64,000 nucleotides of DNA from Actinomadura_C alba (GTDB lineage Bacteria > Actinomycetota > Actinomycetes > Streptosporangiales > Streptosporangiaceae): assembly GCF_039530285.1 (NCBI RefSeq), contig NZ_BAAAOK010000001.1, forward strand, positions 62,001 through 126,000, given 5' to 3'. Under the pieces are notes generated by a model. The model ran no database searches. It was not told the DNA's origin and worked only from the letters and a program-made list of their open reading frames with translations. Of this stretch, positions 1-8,816 are shown in pieces (the stretch's first letter is position 1; every line of letters begins with the position of its first letter). The position numbers and the translations under genes were made by a program.

Positions 1-1
1 G

Positions 2-1219
2 ATCGAGCGGCGCAGCGATGAGCTGACCCGGTTGCTGGCCGCCGAGAACGGCAAGCCGATCCGGCAGACCCGCGAAGAGGTCGCCGCGGCGATCCGGATC
101 TTCCGCGGCTTCGCCGGTGAGGCGACCCGGGTGCTCGGGCGGCAGATCCCACTCGACGCGGTACCGGGTCTCGAGTCGCATCTGGCCTTCACGATCCGTG
201 AGCCACTGGGCGTCATCGCGGCGATCGTACCGTTCAACTATCCGGTCGAGCTCTACGCGCACAAGGCCGCGGCGGCGCTGGCGGCGGGCAACGCGGTGAT
301 CGTGAAGCCACCGGAGAAGTGCCCCCTCACGCTGATGGCGATCGGCGGGATCGTCGAGGGCGTGGGCGTTCCCGCCGCGGCGCACCAGGTCGTCACCGGC
401 GGCCCTGACCTCGCCCGGTTCCTGGCCGCCACCCCCGGCGTGCAGATGATCAGCCTGACCGGCAGTACGGCGGCGGGCAAGGCCATCGCGGAGCTCGCGG
501 CCGGGACTCTCAAGCGGACCCACTTGGAGCTCGGCGGAAACGACGCCCTGATCGTGTGCGCCGACGCCGATCTGGAGCGCGCGGCCGAGGCCGTGGTGCT
601 CGGCCGGCTGGCCCGGGGCAACGGGCAGATCTGCTGCGCGGTCAAGCGGGTCTATGTAGAGGACGCGGTGTACGACACCTTCGCCGAGGCCCTGGAGGCC
701 CAGGCCCGCGCGCTGGTCGTCGGCGACCAGCTGGAGGAGCCGACCGATGTGGGCCCTCTGATCACCGAGTCGGCCGCCGTGGCGGTCGCCGGCGCGGTGG
801 AGGACGCGGTCGGCGCCGGCGCCCGCGTCGTGGTCGGGGGGCCGCGCGAGGGGGCTTTCGTGCCGCCGACCGTTCTCCTCGATGTCGCGCCACGCGCGAA
901 GGCGGTGGACGAGGAGATCTTCGGTCCGGTGGCGCCGCTGCTGCGGGTCGGCGACCCGCTGGAGGCGGTCGAACTGGCCAACGAGTCTCCGTACGGCCTG
1001 CAGGCCGCGATCTTCACCAAGGACGTGTCGCGGGCGTTCTCGGTCGCGCGCCGGCTGGAGGTCGGCGGTGTCGTGATCAACGGCTCGACCGCGTTGCGCG
1101 CCGAGAACCTGCCCTTCGGCGGAGTGAAACTCACCGGCGGCGCGCGCGAAGGCCTGCATGACACGCTCCTGGACATGACCGAGCAGAAGACCATCATCGT
1201 GATGGACGGTATGGCGTGA
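2..1219 (+). CDS. NAD(P)-dependent aldehyde dehydrogenase, 5' end outside window
   Basis: This is an aldehyde dehydrogenase-family oxidoreductase that would oxidise an aldehyde to the carboxylate in the cytoplasm. The reading frame is open from base 2, so the N-terminus lies upstream of the window. Visible hallmarks are the substrate/cofactor segment VPFNYPVELYAHK, the catalytic Glu in LELGGND (codon 527-529), and the catalytic Cys in GNGQICC (codon 632-634). The C-terminal FGGVKLTGGAREG loop is also present. Its stop overlaps the next start in a GTGA, so it is translationally coupled to the sugar ABC transporter. This suggests it oxidises an aldehyde made from the imported sugar. The exact substrate cannot be read from sequence. 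Confidence 0.93.
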   Translation: MERRSDELTRLLAAENGKPIRQTREEVAAAIRIFRGFAGEATRVLGRQIPLDAVPGLESHLAFTIREPLGVIAAIVPFNYPVELYAHKAAAALAAGNAVIVKPPEKCPLTLMAIGGIVEGVGVPAAAHQVVTGGPDLARFLAATPGVQMISLTGSTAAGKAIAELAAGTLKRTHLELGGNDALIVCADADLERAAEAVVLGRLARGNGQICCAVKRVYVEDAVYDTFAEALEAQARALVVGDQLEEPTDVGPLITESAAVAVAGAVEDAVGAGARVVVGGPREGAFVPPTVLLDVAPRAKAVDEEIFGPVAPLLRVGDPLEAVELANESPYGLQAAIFTKDVSRAFSVARRLEVGGVVINGSTALRAENLPFGGVKLTGGAREGLHDTLLDMTEQKTIIVMDGMA

Positions 1220-2700
1220 CGCTCGAACTGCGAGGAGTGCACAAGGGATACGCCGGCGTGGAGGTCCTGCATGGCGTGGACCTCACCATCCGGGGCGGCG
1301 AGGTGCTCGCCATCGCGGGCGCCAACGGCGCCGGTAAGTCGACCCTCATCAAGGTGCTGGCCGGAGCCGAGCCACTGGACCGCGGAGAGATCATTCTCGA
1401 CGGCGAGCCCCTGACGCTGAACAGCCCCCAGGACGCGCACGCCCAGCGGTTCCGCACGGTCTACCAGGAGCTCAGCCTGGTGCCGCAGATGACGGTCACC
1501 GAGAACGTGCTGCTCGGCGCGCTGCCCACCTCACGAGGCCTGCTGAACTGGCCGGCCGCGCACGCCCGGGTACGGGCGCTGCTGGAGGAGATCGGCTTCG
1601 GTGACATCGACCCGCGGGCCCGCGCCGGGCGGCTGTCGGTGGCCCGGCAGCAGATGGTGGAGATCGCCAAGGCGCTCGCCGGGGAGCCGCGGCTGCTCGT
1701 CCTCGACGAGCCGTCCGCGGTGCTGGCCGGAGCCGACCTGGATCGGCTGTTCGACCTGATCAGGGCTCTGCGCGAGCGCGGTGTGGCCGTGGTCTACGTC
1801 TCGCACCGGCTGGCCGAGGTCATGGAGATCGCTGACCGGATCACCGTCATCAAGGACGGCCGGGTCGTCGAGACCATGACGCCGGCCGAGACCAGTGAGG
1901 ACCAGATCGTCGCGCTGATGGCCGGACGGCGGCTCGAACAGGTCTATCCCGACCGCGAGCCCTCGGACGGGCGGCCGCTGCTCGACGTCCGGGGGTTGTG
2001 CCGCGAGGGCGCGTTCGAGGACATCTCCTTCTCCGTCGCCGCGGGCGAGATCGTCGGCATGTTCGGGCTGGTCGGCAGCGGCCGCAGCGAGGTCGCGCAC
2101 TGCCTGTTCGGCGCCGAACGGCCCACCTCCGGCTCCGTCGAGATCGACGGGGCGGCGGTGCGGTTCCGCACCCCGGCCGACGCGATCGCCGCCGGGGTGG
2201 CGCTCGTGACCGAGGACCGCAAGCACACCGGCCTGGTGCTCGGGATGGACGTCGCCGACAACGCGACGTTCGCGACGCTGCCGAGAATGAGCCGCCGGGG
2301 CCTGCTCGACACCCGCCGCAGGGACGCCGCCGTCCGGGAGATGGTCGAGCGGCTGGACATCCGGCCGCCGAGACCCGGCATGCCGGTGGTCAACCTCAGC
2401 GGCGGCAACCAGCAGAAGGTCGTCCTGGCCAAGTGGCTGCTGACCGAGCCGCGCCTGCTCATCCTCGACGAGCCGACGCGCGGCGTGGACATGGCCACGC
2501 GGGTCGACATCTACCGCATGATCGACACGCTCACCCAGGCCGGGCTCGGCGTTCTTCTCATCTCATCGGATCTGACCGAGGTCCTCGGCGCCACCGACCG
2601 CGTGCTGGTCATGCGCGAGGGCCGCCTGGTGGCGCAGGTGCGGTCGGCCGACACGACCGAGGACGAGGTCCTCGCACACTCTGTGGGGGTGGCCGCGTGA
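1216..2700 (+). CDS. Sugar ABC transporter ATPase, RbsA/XylG/MglA type
   Basis: This 494-residue tandem-ATPase subunit energises a ribose/galactose-class importer at the inner face of the membrane. The first nucleotide-binding domain has an intact Walker A (GANGAGKST, residues 35-43), a signature-like LSVARQQ and a Walker B LLVLDEPS. The second has the degenerate Walker A (GLVGSGRSE) normal for this family, and an intact LSGGNQQKV signature with LLILDEPTRGVD. The GTG start overlaps the upstream stop (GTGA) and its own stop overlaps the permease start the same way. Length and architecture are those of a standard CUT2 ATPase. The transported sugar is unknown. Confidence 0.95.
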   Translation: MTLELRGVHKGYAGVEVLHGVDLTIRGGEVLAIAGANGAGKSTLIKVLAGAEPLDRGEIILDGEPLTLNSPQDAHAQRFRTVYQELSLVPQMTVTENVLLGALPTSRGLLNWPAAHARVRALLEEIGFGDIDPRARAGRLSVARQQMVEIAKALAGEPRLLVLDEPSAVLAGADLDRLFDLIRALRERGVAVVYVSHRLAEVMEIADRITVIKDGRVVETMTPAETSEDQIVALMAGRRLEQVYPDREPSDGRPLLDVRGLCREGAFEDISFSVAAGEIVGMFGLVGSGRSEVAHCLFGAERPTSGSVEIDGAAVRFRTPADAIAAGVALVTEDRKHTGLVLGMDVADNATFATLPRMSRRGLLDTRRRDAAVREMVERLDIRPPRPGMPVVNLSGGNQQKVVLAKWLLTEPRLLILDEPTRGVDMATRVDIYRMIDTLTQAGLGVLLISSDLTEVLGATDRVLVMREGRLVAQVRSADTTEDEVLAHSVGVAA

Positions 2701-3716
2701 CCGACCAGAGCCCAGCGAAGACGGCCGAGCCGGCCGCGGCGCCGCCCGGCGGGCCGCGCGAGACGCCGACGTGGGCCGACCGCCTGCCCTACCTGCCGCA
2801 CGTGCCGCTGGTCAACCTGGCCTTCGTGGGGCTGGCGCTGGCCGTCGTCGTGATCTCCGGGCTCACCAACGACGCGTTCCTGACCGAGGGCAACCTGACC
2901 AACCTGCTCCGGCAGATGGTCACCACGGGCCTGCTCAGCCTCGGCATGCTCATGGTGATCCTCACCGGCGGGATCGACCTGTCGGTGGGCTCGGTCGTGG
3001 CGCTGACCGGCATCGTCTCGGCCGGGCTGGTCGAGGGCCTCCCGGTGCCGCTGGCCATCGCGGCCGCGGTCGTGCTCGGCGCCGCGTGCGGGGCGATCAA
3101 CGGCGTGCTGGTCGCGCGGTTCGCACTGGCGCCCTTCGTCGTCACGCTCGCCGCGATGACGACCTTCCGCGGGCTGACCTACGTCTACTCCCGCACGCCG
3201 ATCAGCCCGACCACGCCAGACTTCCTGACGCTCGGCGCGGAGAACATCGGCCCGGTGCCGATGGCGGCGATCATCACGGTGGTCATGTTCGCCCTCGGCT
3301 GGGTGCTGATCAACCGTACGTCGGCGGGGCGGTCGCTGCTGGGCATCGGCGGCAACAGAGAGGCCATCCGGCTCGCCGGCGTCAAGGTCCAGCGGCACCT
3401 GGTGCTCGCGTACATGCTGTGCGGCCTGTGCGCCGGCCTGGCCGGGGTGATCCTCGCGTCCCGCGTGGGCATCGCCCAGCCCAGCGTCGGCCAGGGATTC
3501 GAACTGGACGCGATCGCGGCCTGCGTGATCGGCGGGGCCGCTCTCTCCGGAGGCAAGGGAACCGTCGGCGGCACTCTCGGCGGCGTCGTCCTGCTCGGCC
3601 TCATCGACAACCTCCTGAGCCTCTACGACGTGCAGAGCTACTGGCAGCAGGTGCTGAAGGGAGTGATCATCGCGGTCGCCATCCTGGCCCGGCGCCGTGA
3701 GCAGCAGCGCACGTAG
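2697..3716 (+). CDS. Sugar ABC transporter permease, RbsC type
   Basis: This is a 339-residue membrane permease of the CUT2 importer. I chose the GTG at 2697 because it overlaps the ATPase stop as GTGA. The first 40 residues are Pro/Ala-rich and cytoplasmic, followed by about eight to ten hydrophobic segments. The diagnostic segments MVILTGGIDLSVGSVVAL and GIGGNREAIRLAGVKV are present. The C-terminal AACVIGGAALSGGKGTVGGT motif is typical of RbsC-like proteins. It should pair with the upstream ATPase and the binding protein that follows 83 bases downstream. Confidence 0.95.
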   Translation: MTDQSPAKTAEPAAAPPGGPRETPTWADRLPYLPHVPLVNLAFVGLALAVVVISGLTNDAFLTEGNLTNLLRQMVTTGLLSLGMLMVILTGGIDLSVGSVVALTGIVSAGLVEGLPVPLAIAAAVVLGAACGAINGVLVARFALAPFVVTLAAMTTFRGLTYVYSRTPISPTTPDFLTLGAENIGPVPMAAIITVVMFALGWVLINRTSAGRSLLGIGGNREAIRLAGVKVQRHLVLAYMLCGLCAGLAGVILASRVGIAQPSVGQGFELDAIAACVIGGAALSGGKGTVGGTLGGVVLLGLIDNLLSLYDVQSYWQQVLKGVIIAVAILARRREQQRT

Positions 3717-3799
3717 ACCCCGTCCCGCCCTCTCCCGCCGCTCCCCCACTGCGGCCCACTCACTTCCAGGACCCCACCCCCCTTTCAAAGGAAGGCACC

Positions 3800-4771
3800 A
3801 TGAAGAAACTCGTCTGCGGCGCGGTCGCGGGTGTGCTTGCGCTGTCACTCGCGGCGTGCGGCGGCTCCGACGACTCGGCCGGCGGTTCCACCGCCAAGAA
3901 GGAACTGAAGATCGGCGTCGCCAACTTCAGCCTCGGGGCGCCGTACTTCATCGCGATGTCCAAGGCGATCGAGGCCGAGGCCAAGACGTACTCCAACGTC
4001 AAGCTGATCCAGACCGACGCCCAGGGCGACGCCAGCAAGCTGACCTCCGACATCGACGACCTGCTCACCCAGAGCGTCGACGGCGTCATCATCTCCGGCG
4101 GCCCGCTGAACGCGGCTCCGGCGGCCATGAACGCGATCACGCAGAAGGACGTGCCGTCGATCCTGGTGGACCGCAAGTTCAGCGGTGGCCAGTACACCAG
4201 CTGGATCGGCCCGAACAACACCCAGATCGGCCAGGGTGACGGCAAGTACATCGTGGACCGGCTGAAGGGCAACGGAACCCTCGCCGTCATCAAGGGCGGC
4301 CCGGCCGACAACACGATCGGTCTGGACCGGACGAACGGCCTGCTGGGAGCGGTGAAGCAGTCGCCGGGCATCAAGGTGGTCGAATCTCCGGACTTCGGCG
4401 GCTGGAGCTCCGACGGCGGGCTCAAGGTGATGGAGAACCTGCTCGCCAAGAACAGCAAGATCGACGCCGTCTTCTGCGAGAACGACTCCATGTGCCTCGG
4501 CGCCCAGAAGGCCATCGCCGACGCCGACCGCACCGACGAGATGTTCCTCGTCGGCGCCGACGGCCAGAAGGAGGCGCTCAAGGCCATCAAGGACGGCTCG
4601 AACTACGGCGCCACCGCGGTGAACAACGCCGACACGATCGGCCGGACCGGGCTCAACCGGATGATGGCGGTGCTGGGCGGCGCGCAACCGACCAAGGACA
4701 CACCGCTCGACGCACCGCTGGTCACCAAGGACAACGTCGACCAGTTCCACGACCCGAACAGCCTCTTCTGA
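3800..4771 (+). CDS. Sugar-binding lipoprotein of ABC importer, RbsB type
   Basis: This is a 323-residue extracytoplasmic binding protein. The signal peptide MKKLVCGAVAGVLALSLAAC ends in a lipobox (LAAC, Cys20), so the mature protein should be lipid-anchored on the outer face of the membrane. The fold is periplasmic-binding-protein type I (Peripla_BP_4), with segments such as GVIISGGPLNAAP and the hinge-region VGADGQKEALKAI. A strong AAAGGAAGG-type ribosome site (AAAGGAAGG, ending seven or so bases before the ATG) follows a pyrimidine-rich spacer of 83 bases after the permease, consistent with higher expression of the binding protein. The ligand is probably a monosaccharide, identity unknown. 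Confidence 0.94.
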   Translation: MKKLVCGAVAGVLALSLAACGGSDDSAGGSTAKKELKIGVANFSLGAPYFIAMSKAIEAEAKTYSNVKLIQTDAQGDASKLTSDIDDLLTQSVDGVIISGGPLNAAPAAMNAITQKDVPSILVDRKFSGGQYTSWIGPNNTQIGQGDGKYIVDRLKGNGTLAVIKGGPADNTIGLDRTNGLLGAVKQSPGIKVVESPDFGGWSSDGGLKVMENLLAKNSKIDAVFCENDSMCLGAQKAIADADRTDEMFLVGADGQKEALKAIKDGSNYGATAVNNADTIGRTGLNRMMAVLGGAQPTKDTPLDAPLVTKDNVDQFHDPNSLF

Positions 4772-4808
4772 GCCGGTCGTGCCGATATCGGGGAGTGAGG
4801 AAGTCGGT

Positions 4809-5828
4809 GTGACCGATGACAACCAGGAGTCCGCGGGCGACGGCCGGACCCCAGTGCTCGTCGCGATCGGAGAAGGCCTGCTCGAGGTGGGGGTGCGGGA
4901 CGACCTCCCGCCGGACTACCTCGGCAGGGGGTACGGCGGCGACGTCGCCAACGTCGCCATCATGGCGGCGCGCATGGGCATCAAGGCCAGGCTGCTGACC
5001 CGGCTCGGCGCGGACGCACCCGGCGCGCTGCTCATGGACTACTGGCAGCAGTCCGGCCTGGACGTCAGCCGGGTCGCCGTCGACGATTCCGCCCCCACCG
5101 GGGTGTACGTCAACGCGGTCGGGTTCGGTGAGCACCGCTTCCACTACTACCGGTCCAACTCGGCGGCGACCCTGCTCAACGAGGAGGATGTGGACGGGCC
5201 CCTGCTGGGGGACGCGGACGCCCTGCATGTCAGCGGGATCTCGCTGGCCATCTCCGACAGCGCCGCCCGGGCGGCCGAACGGGCGGCGGAGCTGGCCCGC
5301 GACCGGGGCATCCCGGTGGCATTCTGCGTCAACCACCGCCCGGCCCTGCGACCGGACACCGGGCGTGGCGTCGAGTTCGCGCGCGGCGCCACGATCGTGA
5401 TCCTGTCCGGCGAGGACGCCCGCGGCCTGTTCGGTACCGACCGTCCCGAACAGGTCCGGGCCGCGCTGGGACCGGTGCCGCGCGAGATCGTGATGACCGA
5501 CGGCGCCGCCGGCGCCACCGTGCTGACCCCCAGCCACGACTACCAGGTGGCCGCGCCGCCGGTCGAGGTGGTCGACACGGCGGGTGCCGGCGACGCCCTG
5601 GCCGGCACCTACATGGCCGGGCGGCTCGCGGGTGCCGGGCCGCGGGAGGCACTGGAGCAGGCGGTGATCGCCGGCTCCCTGTCCTGCCGGTACACGGGTT
5701 GCGCCCGTTCCTACCCGACGCTCGCGGAGGTGCGGCGGGCGCAGTTCGCGAACAGCACCCAGGCGGCCGGAATCCCGGCCAAGGCAGACCCGCTGGTGAC
5801 CGCACCCGACGAGCCGTACGGCACCTGA
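4809..5828 (+). CDS. PfkB-family carbohydrate kinase
   Basis: This is a cytoplasmic sugar or sugar-acid kinase of the ribokinase/PfkB family, 339 residues. The GTG at 4809 is preferred because GAGGAAG sits about six bases upstream. An in-frame GTG at 4779 has no such site. The PfkB signature DTAGAGDALAGTYMAG (around residue 254) carries the catalytic Asp and the anion-hole glycines. The N-terminal GYGGDVANVAIMAARMG substrate motif is clear. It follows an ABC importer for a sugar and an aldehyde dehydrogenase. It therefore probably phosphorylates the imported sugar or its keto-deoxy acid derivative. 2-keto-3-deoxygluconate kinase and fructokinase are both plausible. Confidence 0.92.
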   Translation: MTDDNQESAGDGRTPVLVAIGEGLLEVGVRDDLPPDYLGRGYGGDVANVAIMAARMGIKARLLTRLGADAPGALLMDYWQQSGLDVSRVAVDDSAPTGVYVNAVGFGEHRFHYYRSNSAATLLNEEDVDGPLLGDADALHVSGISLAISDSAARAAERAAELARDRGIPVAFCVNHRPALRPDTGRGVEFARGATIVILSGEDARGLFGTDRPEQVRAALGPVPREIVMTDGAAGATVLTPSHDYQVAAPPVEVVDTAGAGDALAGTYMAGRLAGAGPREALEQAVIAGSLSCRYTGCARSYPTLAEVRRAQFANSTQAAGIPAKADPLVTAPDEPYGT

Positions 5829-5857
5829 CCGACGACCCGCCTACCCACAGTTCACAC

Positions 5858-5963
5858 GCCCGGCCCGACCGCCGGGCCCAGGCGAAGCCGTGCCTTCGCC
5901 CCGAAAAGGAAGGTCCCCACCCCTTGACCTCCGGTGGGAGCCCGGCCCGACCGCCGGGCTCCC
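5858..5963 (+). terminator. Array of three stem-loops after the kinase gene
   Basis: Three consecutive perfect hairpins lie in the 170-base gap. The first is 5858-5877 (arms GCCCGGC/GCCGGGC), the second 5881-5900 (arms GGCGAAG/CTTCGCC), and the third 5936-5963 (11-bp arms GGGAGCCCGGC/GCCGGGCTCCC). Each has a 6-base loop. The first and third share an identical 20-base core. They probably attenuate or terminate sugar-operon transcription ahead of the secreted-protein gene, which has its own strong ribosome site (AAAGGAGAAGG). No U-tract follows, so the terminator role is inferred. Confidence 0.55.
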
Positions 5964-5998
5964 GCATCCGGGGATGCCTTCGAAAGGAGAAGGATACG

Positions 5999-8671
5999 AT
6001 GCGATCCCGAAAAGAACACATCCGATCGCGCAGCGTGGTGATCCTCACCGCGCTCGCGCTGGCCGGCGGAACGACCGCCGTCCTGCCGCCGCCCGCGCTG
6101 GCGCAGACCGCCGATCGCGCGCCCGCACTCCGTGTGGCCAAGGTGACTGCGCCGGACGACAAGTCCATCGACATCACGTTCAACAAGTCGCTCGGTGCCG
6201 ACATCCTGCAGTTCACGGCGGCCAACACGGCGTACGCCGGGCAGTTCATCAAGGTCAGCGGTGGTGCCGCCGGTACCCCGGACGAGGTGCTCGACGGCCG
6301 GGCGCTGTCCGGGATCGCCGGCACGACCGTGCGCCCGGTCGACACCGGCGACCACCGTACCCTCCGGGTGGTGCTCGGCACGGGAGTCGTGTTGGAGCAG
6401 CGGCCGTACAAGCTGTGGCTCGACGGTGCCGGCGACGAGCTGGCCGATCTGTTCTTCCGCGGCGCCGACGGCGGCGAACTGCCGGGCTCCAAGACCGGCG
6501 ACACGTCCTTCACGGGCACGGCGAGCGACGCCGCGACCACCCGCGTCGCCAAGGCCACGCTGGTGGACGCCCGCACGGTCGACGTCACCTTCGCCACCAG
6601 TGTTCTGTCCGGGATGCCGGTGGGCGCCTACGCGGCCGCCAACATCACGCTGGCGAGCGGCGGCACGTCCGTCAGCCCCACCTATGTGGAGCACCGCGCG
6701 GGCACCGACCGGCGCGCCTTCCGGCTGTACTTCGACACCGATCTGGATCGGAGCGCCGCGCACGAGCTGACGTTCGCCGCGGCGCTGAGGCTCACCACGA
6801 GTGCGGGAGCGGCCGCCGAGGCCGTCACCGCGCAGGTGGCCAAGGGCGGTACCGCCTACCGGCCCGCCGAGATCGCCGAGGCGGAGGCGAGCGCGTCCGC
6901 CGACCAGATCGCGGTCCGCTTCACCCGCCGGATCGCCAAGCTGCGCTCCGGCGACCGCGACCTCGCCGTCAAGGAGACCCAGACGGGCGTGAGCGGCACC
7001 ACGGTAACCGCCGACGACGTCCGGAACGTGCTGCGCTTCAGCGGGCTGACCACGCGGAACGGGCGCGACGTGGCCGACGCGCTGCGCGAGGACGCCGCCT
7101 ACTTCCCCGACGCGTCCACCCTGATCGTCAAGCTGGACAGCGGCGAGCGGCTCAGGCCGGGCTCTCGGGGCACGGTGGCGCTGCGGCCCGGGGCCCTGAC
7201 CGACATCACGGGTACGGCCAGCACCGACACCACCGGTGAGCAGGTCAAGGCGTCGAAGCGGAAGGACGAGCCGGGCACCGGGTTCGACCCGAACGGCCCG
7301 GACTATCTGAAGGTCGAGACGCACGCCACCACCGTCTTCCAGCGGTACGACTACAAGGTCAGCGCCGACGGCGTCTCGGTCCGCAGCGATGGCGTCGCCA
7401 ACAAGGTGGTCCCGCAGACGATCAAGACGGTCGTCGCGGAGAACAAGTACGTCAAGGCCACGTTCGCGCCCGGTTACGGCGGCCGCCTGCTGTCCATGAT
7501 CTACAAGCCGACCGGCCACGACGTCTTCTACGCCAACCCGATCGGCACTCCGTACGGCTTCTCCAGTGCCGCGCCCGGCACCCCCGGAAACTCGCCGTTC
7601 TACCAGAACTGGCTCATGGTGTGGGGCGGGGTCTTCCCCACCCTCACCGAGGCCGAGCACGGCAAGTACTGGAACGTCCCGTGGGACTACAAGGTCACCC
7701 GTGACGGGGATCGCTTCTCGATCGCCATGACGAAGACCGACACCGTGGACTACCCGTACAAGCCGTCCCGGTACGTCTACGGCCCCACGGGGATCGAGAC
7801 GACGGTCACCTACAGCCTCACGAAGGACGCCCCGTCGGTCGACATGTCCGTCAGCCTGCACAACCCGGGCTCGGCGGACAAGAAGTTCGAGTACTGGACG
7901 TGCACCACGCTCGCGCCCGGGGCCGGGCCGTCCACCGGCTCCCCGACGATGTCCATCGTCTCGCCGGTCAAGAAGATCTACCGGGACCCCGGCTACCGCT
8001 GGATGGAGGACAAGGAGGAGCCCGCCGGCGCGCCCGGTGACGGCATGCTCAAGTTCGACACCCTCAAGAAGATGTCCAACTGGGACCGCAGCGGCATCGC
8101 GTACGGCCAGGACCTGGCCACGATGCGGCAGGGCGACTGGTGGGGCGTCATCAACCACGAGAACAACGAAGGAGTCATCCGCATCGGCGACAACACCAAG
8201 ACCCCGGGGCTGAAGCTCTGGGAGTGGGGCCAGAACGCCTCGTTCGACACCAACCCCTTCTCCAAGGGCAACTCCGCCCGGCCCTACATCGAGCTGTGGG
8301 CGGGCGCGTCGGACAAGTTCTTCTCCCCGGCCACGCTCAAGGCCGGTCAGACCCTCGCGTGGACCGAGACCTACCTGCCGACGATGGACCTGGGCGACGT
8401 CACCAACGCCAACGCCAGCGGTGCCGCCCACGTCGACGTCGACGAGTCGGGAGCGGTGAGCGGACGCCTCTTCTCCACCGAGATCGGCCGGCGGCTGCGC
8501 GCCACCCTGGTGAACGCGGCCACCGGTACGACCATCGACAGCGAGGTCTTCACCGGTGACGCGGACAGCGCCGTGAAGCTCGGCGGCAAGGTGAACCCCG
8601 GCCAGCAGGCCAGGCTGGTGCTCACCGACGCCCACGGCAAGCTCCTGCTGACCGCGGAGTCCGGCCTGTAG
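5999..8671 (+). CDS. Large secreted protein with galactose-mutarotase-like (DUF5107-type) domain
   Basis: This is an 890-residue exported protein. The ATG at 5999 follows AAAGGAGAAGG, and residues 1-36 form a signal peptide ending near PPPALAQ. Residues from about 37 to 440 look like repeated beta-rich segments, with recurring phrases such as VDVTFATSV and ITFNKSLG, like bacterial SWM/Big-type adhesion or carbohydrate modules. The C-terminal half contains YGGRLLSMIYKPTGHDVFY and FEYWTCTTLAPG. These resemble the mutarotase-fold DUF5107 family found near polysaccharide-utilisation proteins. It follows a sugar importer and kinase, so a role in binding or processing an extracellular glycan is inferred. 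No catalytic residues can be assigned with confidence. Confidence 0.75.
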   Translation: MRSRKEHIRSRSVVILTALALAGGTTAVLPPPALAQTADRAPALRVAKVTAPDDKSIDITFNKSLGADILQFTAANTAYAGQFIKVSGGAAGTPDEVLDGRALSGIAGTTVRPVDTGDHRTLRVVLGTGVVLEQRPYKLWLDGAGDELADLFFRGADGGELPGSKTGDTSFTGTASDAATTRVAKATLVDARTVDVTFATSVLSGMPVGAYAAANITLASGGTSVSPTYVEHRAGTDRRAFRLYFDTDLDRSAAHELTFAAALRLTTSAGAAAEAVTAQVAKGGTAYRPAEIAEAEASASADQIAVRFTRRIAKLRSGDRDLAVKETQTGVSGTTVTADDVRNVLRFSGLTTRNGRDVADALREDAAYFPDASTLIVKLDSGERLRPGSRGTVALRPGALTDITGTASTDTTGEQVKASKRKDEPGTGFDPNGPDYLKVETHATTVFQRYDYKVSADGVSVRSDGVANKVVPQTIKTVVAENKYVKATFAPGYGGRLLSMIYKPTGHDVFYANPIGTPYGFSSAAPGTPGNSPFYQNWLMVWGGVFPTLTEAEHGKYWNVPWDYKVTRDGDRFSIAMTKTDTVDYPYKPSRYVYGPTGIETTVTYSLTKDAPSVDMSVSLHNPGSADKKFEYWTCTTLAPGAGPSTGSPTMSIVSPVKKIYRDPGYRWMEDKEEPAGAPGDGMLKFDTLKKMSNWDRSGIAYGQDLATMRQGDWWGVINHENNEGVIRIGDNTKTPGLKLWEWGQNASFDTNPFSKGNSARPYIELWAGASDKFFSPATLKAGQTLAWTETYLPTMDLGDVTNANASGAAHVDVDESGAVSGRLFSTEIGRRLRATLVNAATGTTIDSEVFTGDADSAVKLGGKVNPGQQARLVLTDAHGKLLLTAESGL

Positions 8672-8706
8672 TAGTGCAGAGCCCGGCCGCGAACCGGCCA
8701 GGGAAA

Positions 8707-8751
8707 GGCCGAAGCCGTCCACGGCGCACACCGCCGTGGACGGCTTCGGCC
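8707..8751. terminator. Perfect 20-bp stem-loop between convergent genes
   Basis: Arms 8707-8726 and 8732-8751 are exact reverse complements with a 5-base loop. The element sits between the plus-strand secreted protein (ends 8671) and the minus-strand DUF5996 gene (ends 8817). It is probably a bidirectional terminator. Confidence 0.8.
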
Positions 8752-8816
8752 GTTCGGCGAGGGCGTGCGAGCTCCGGTTCAACGCCATGTTCGGCTGGGC
8801 CTGGACCGAAGTCTGG

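Noticed and set aside
5852..8788. Long minus-strand open frame opposite the secreted mutarotase-like protein
   Set aside because: Same GC-driven shadow effect; no recognisable protein and no ribosome site.
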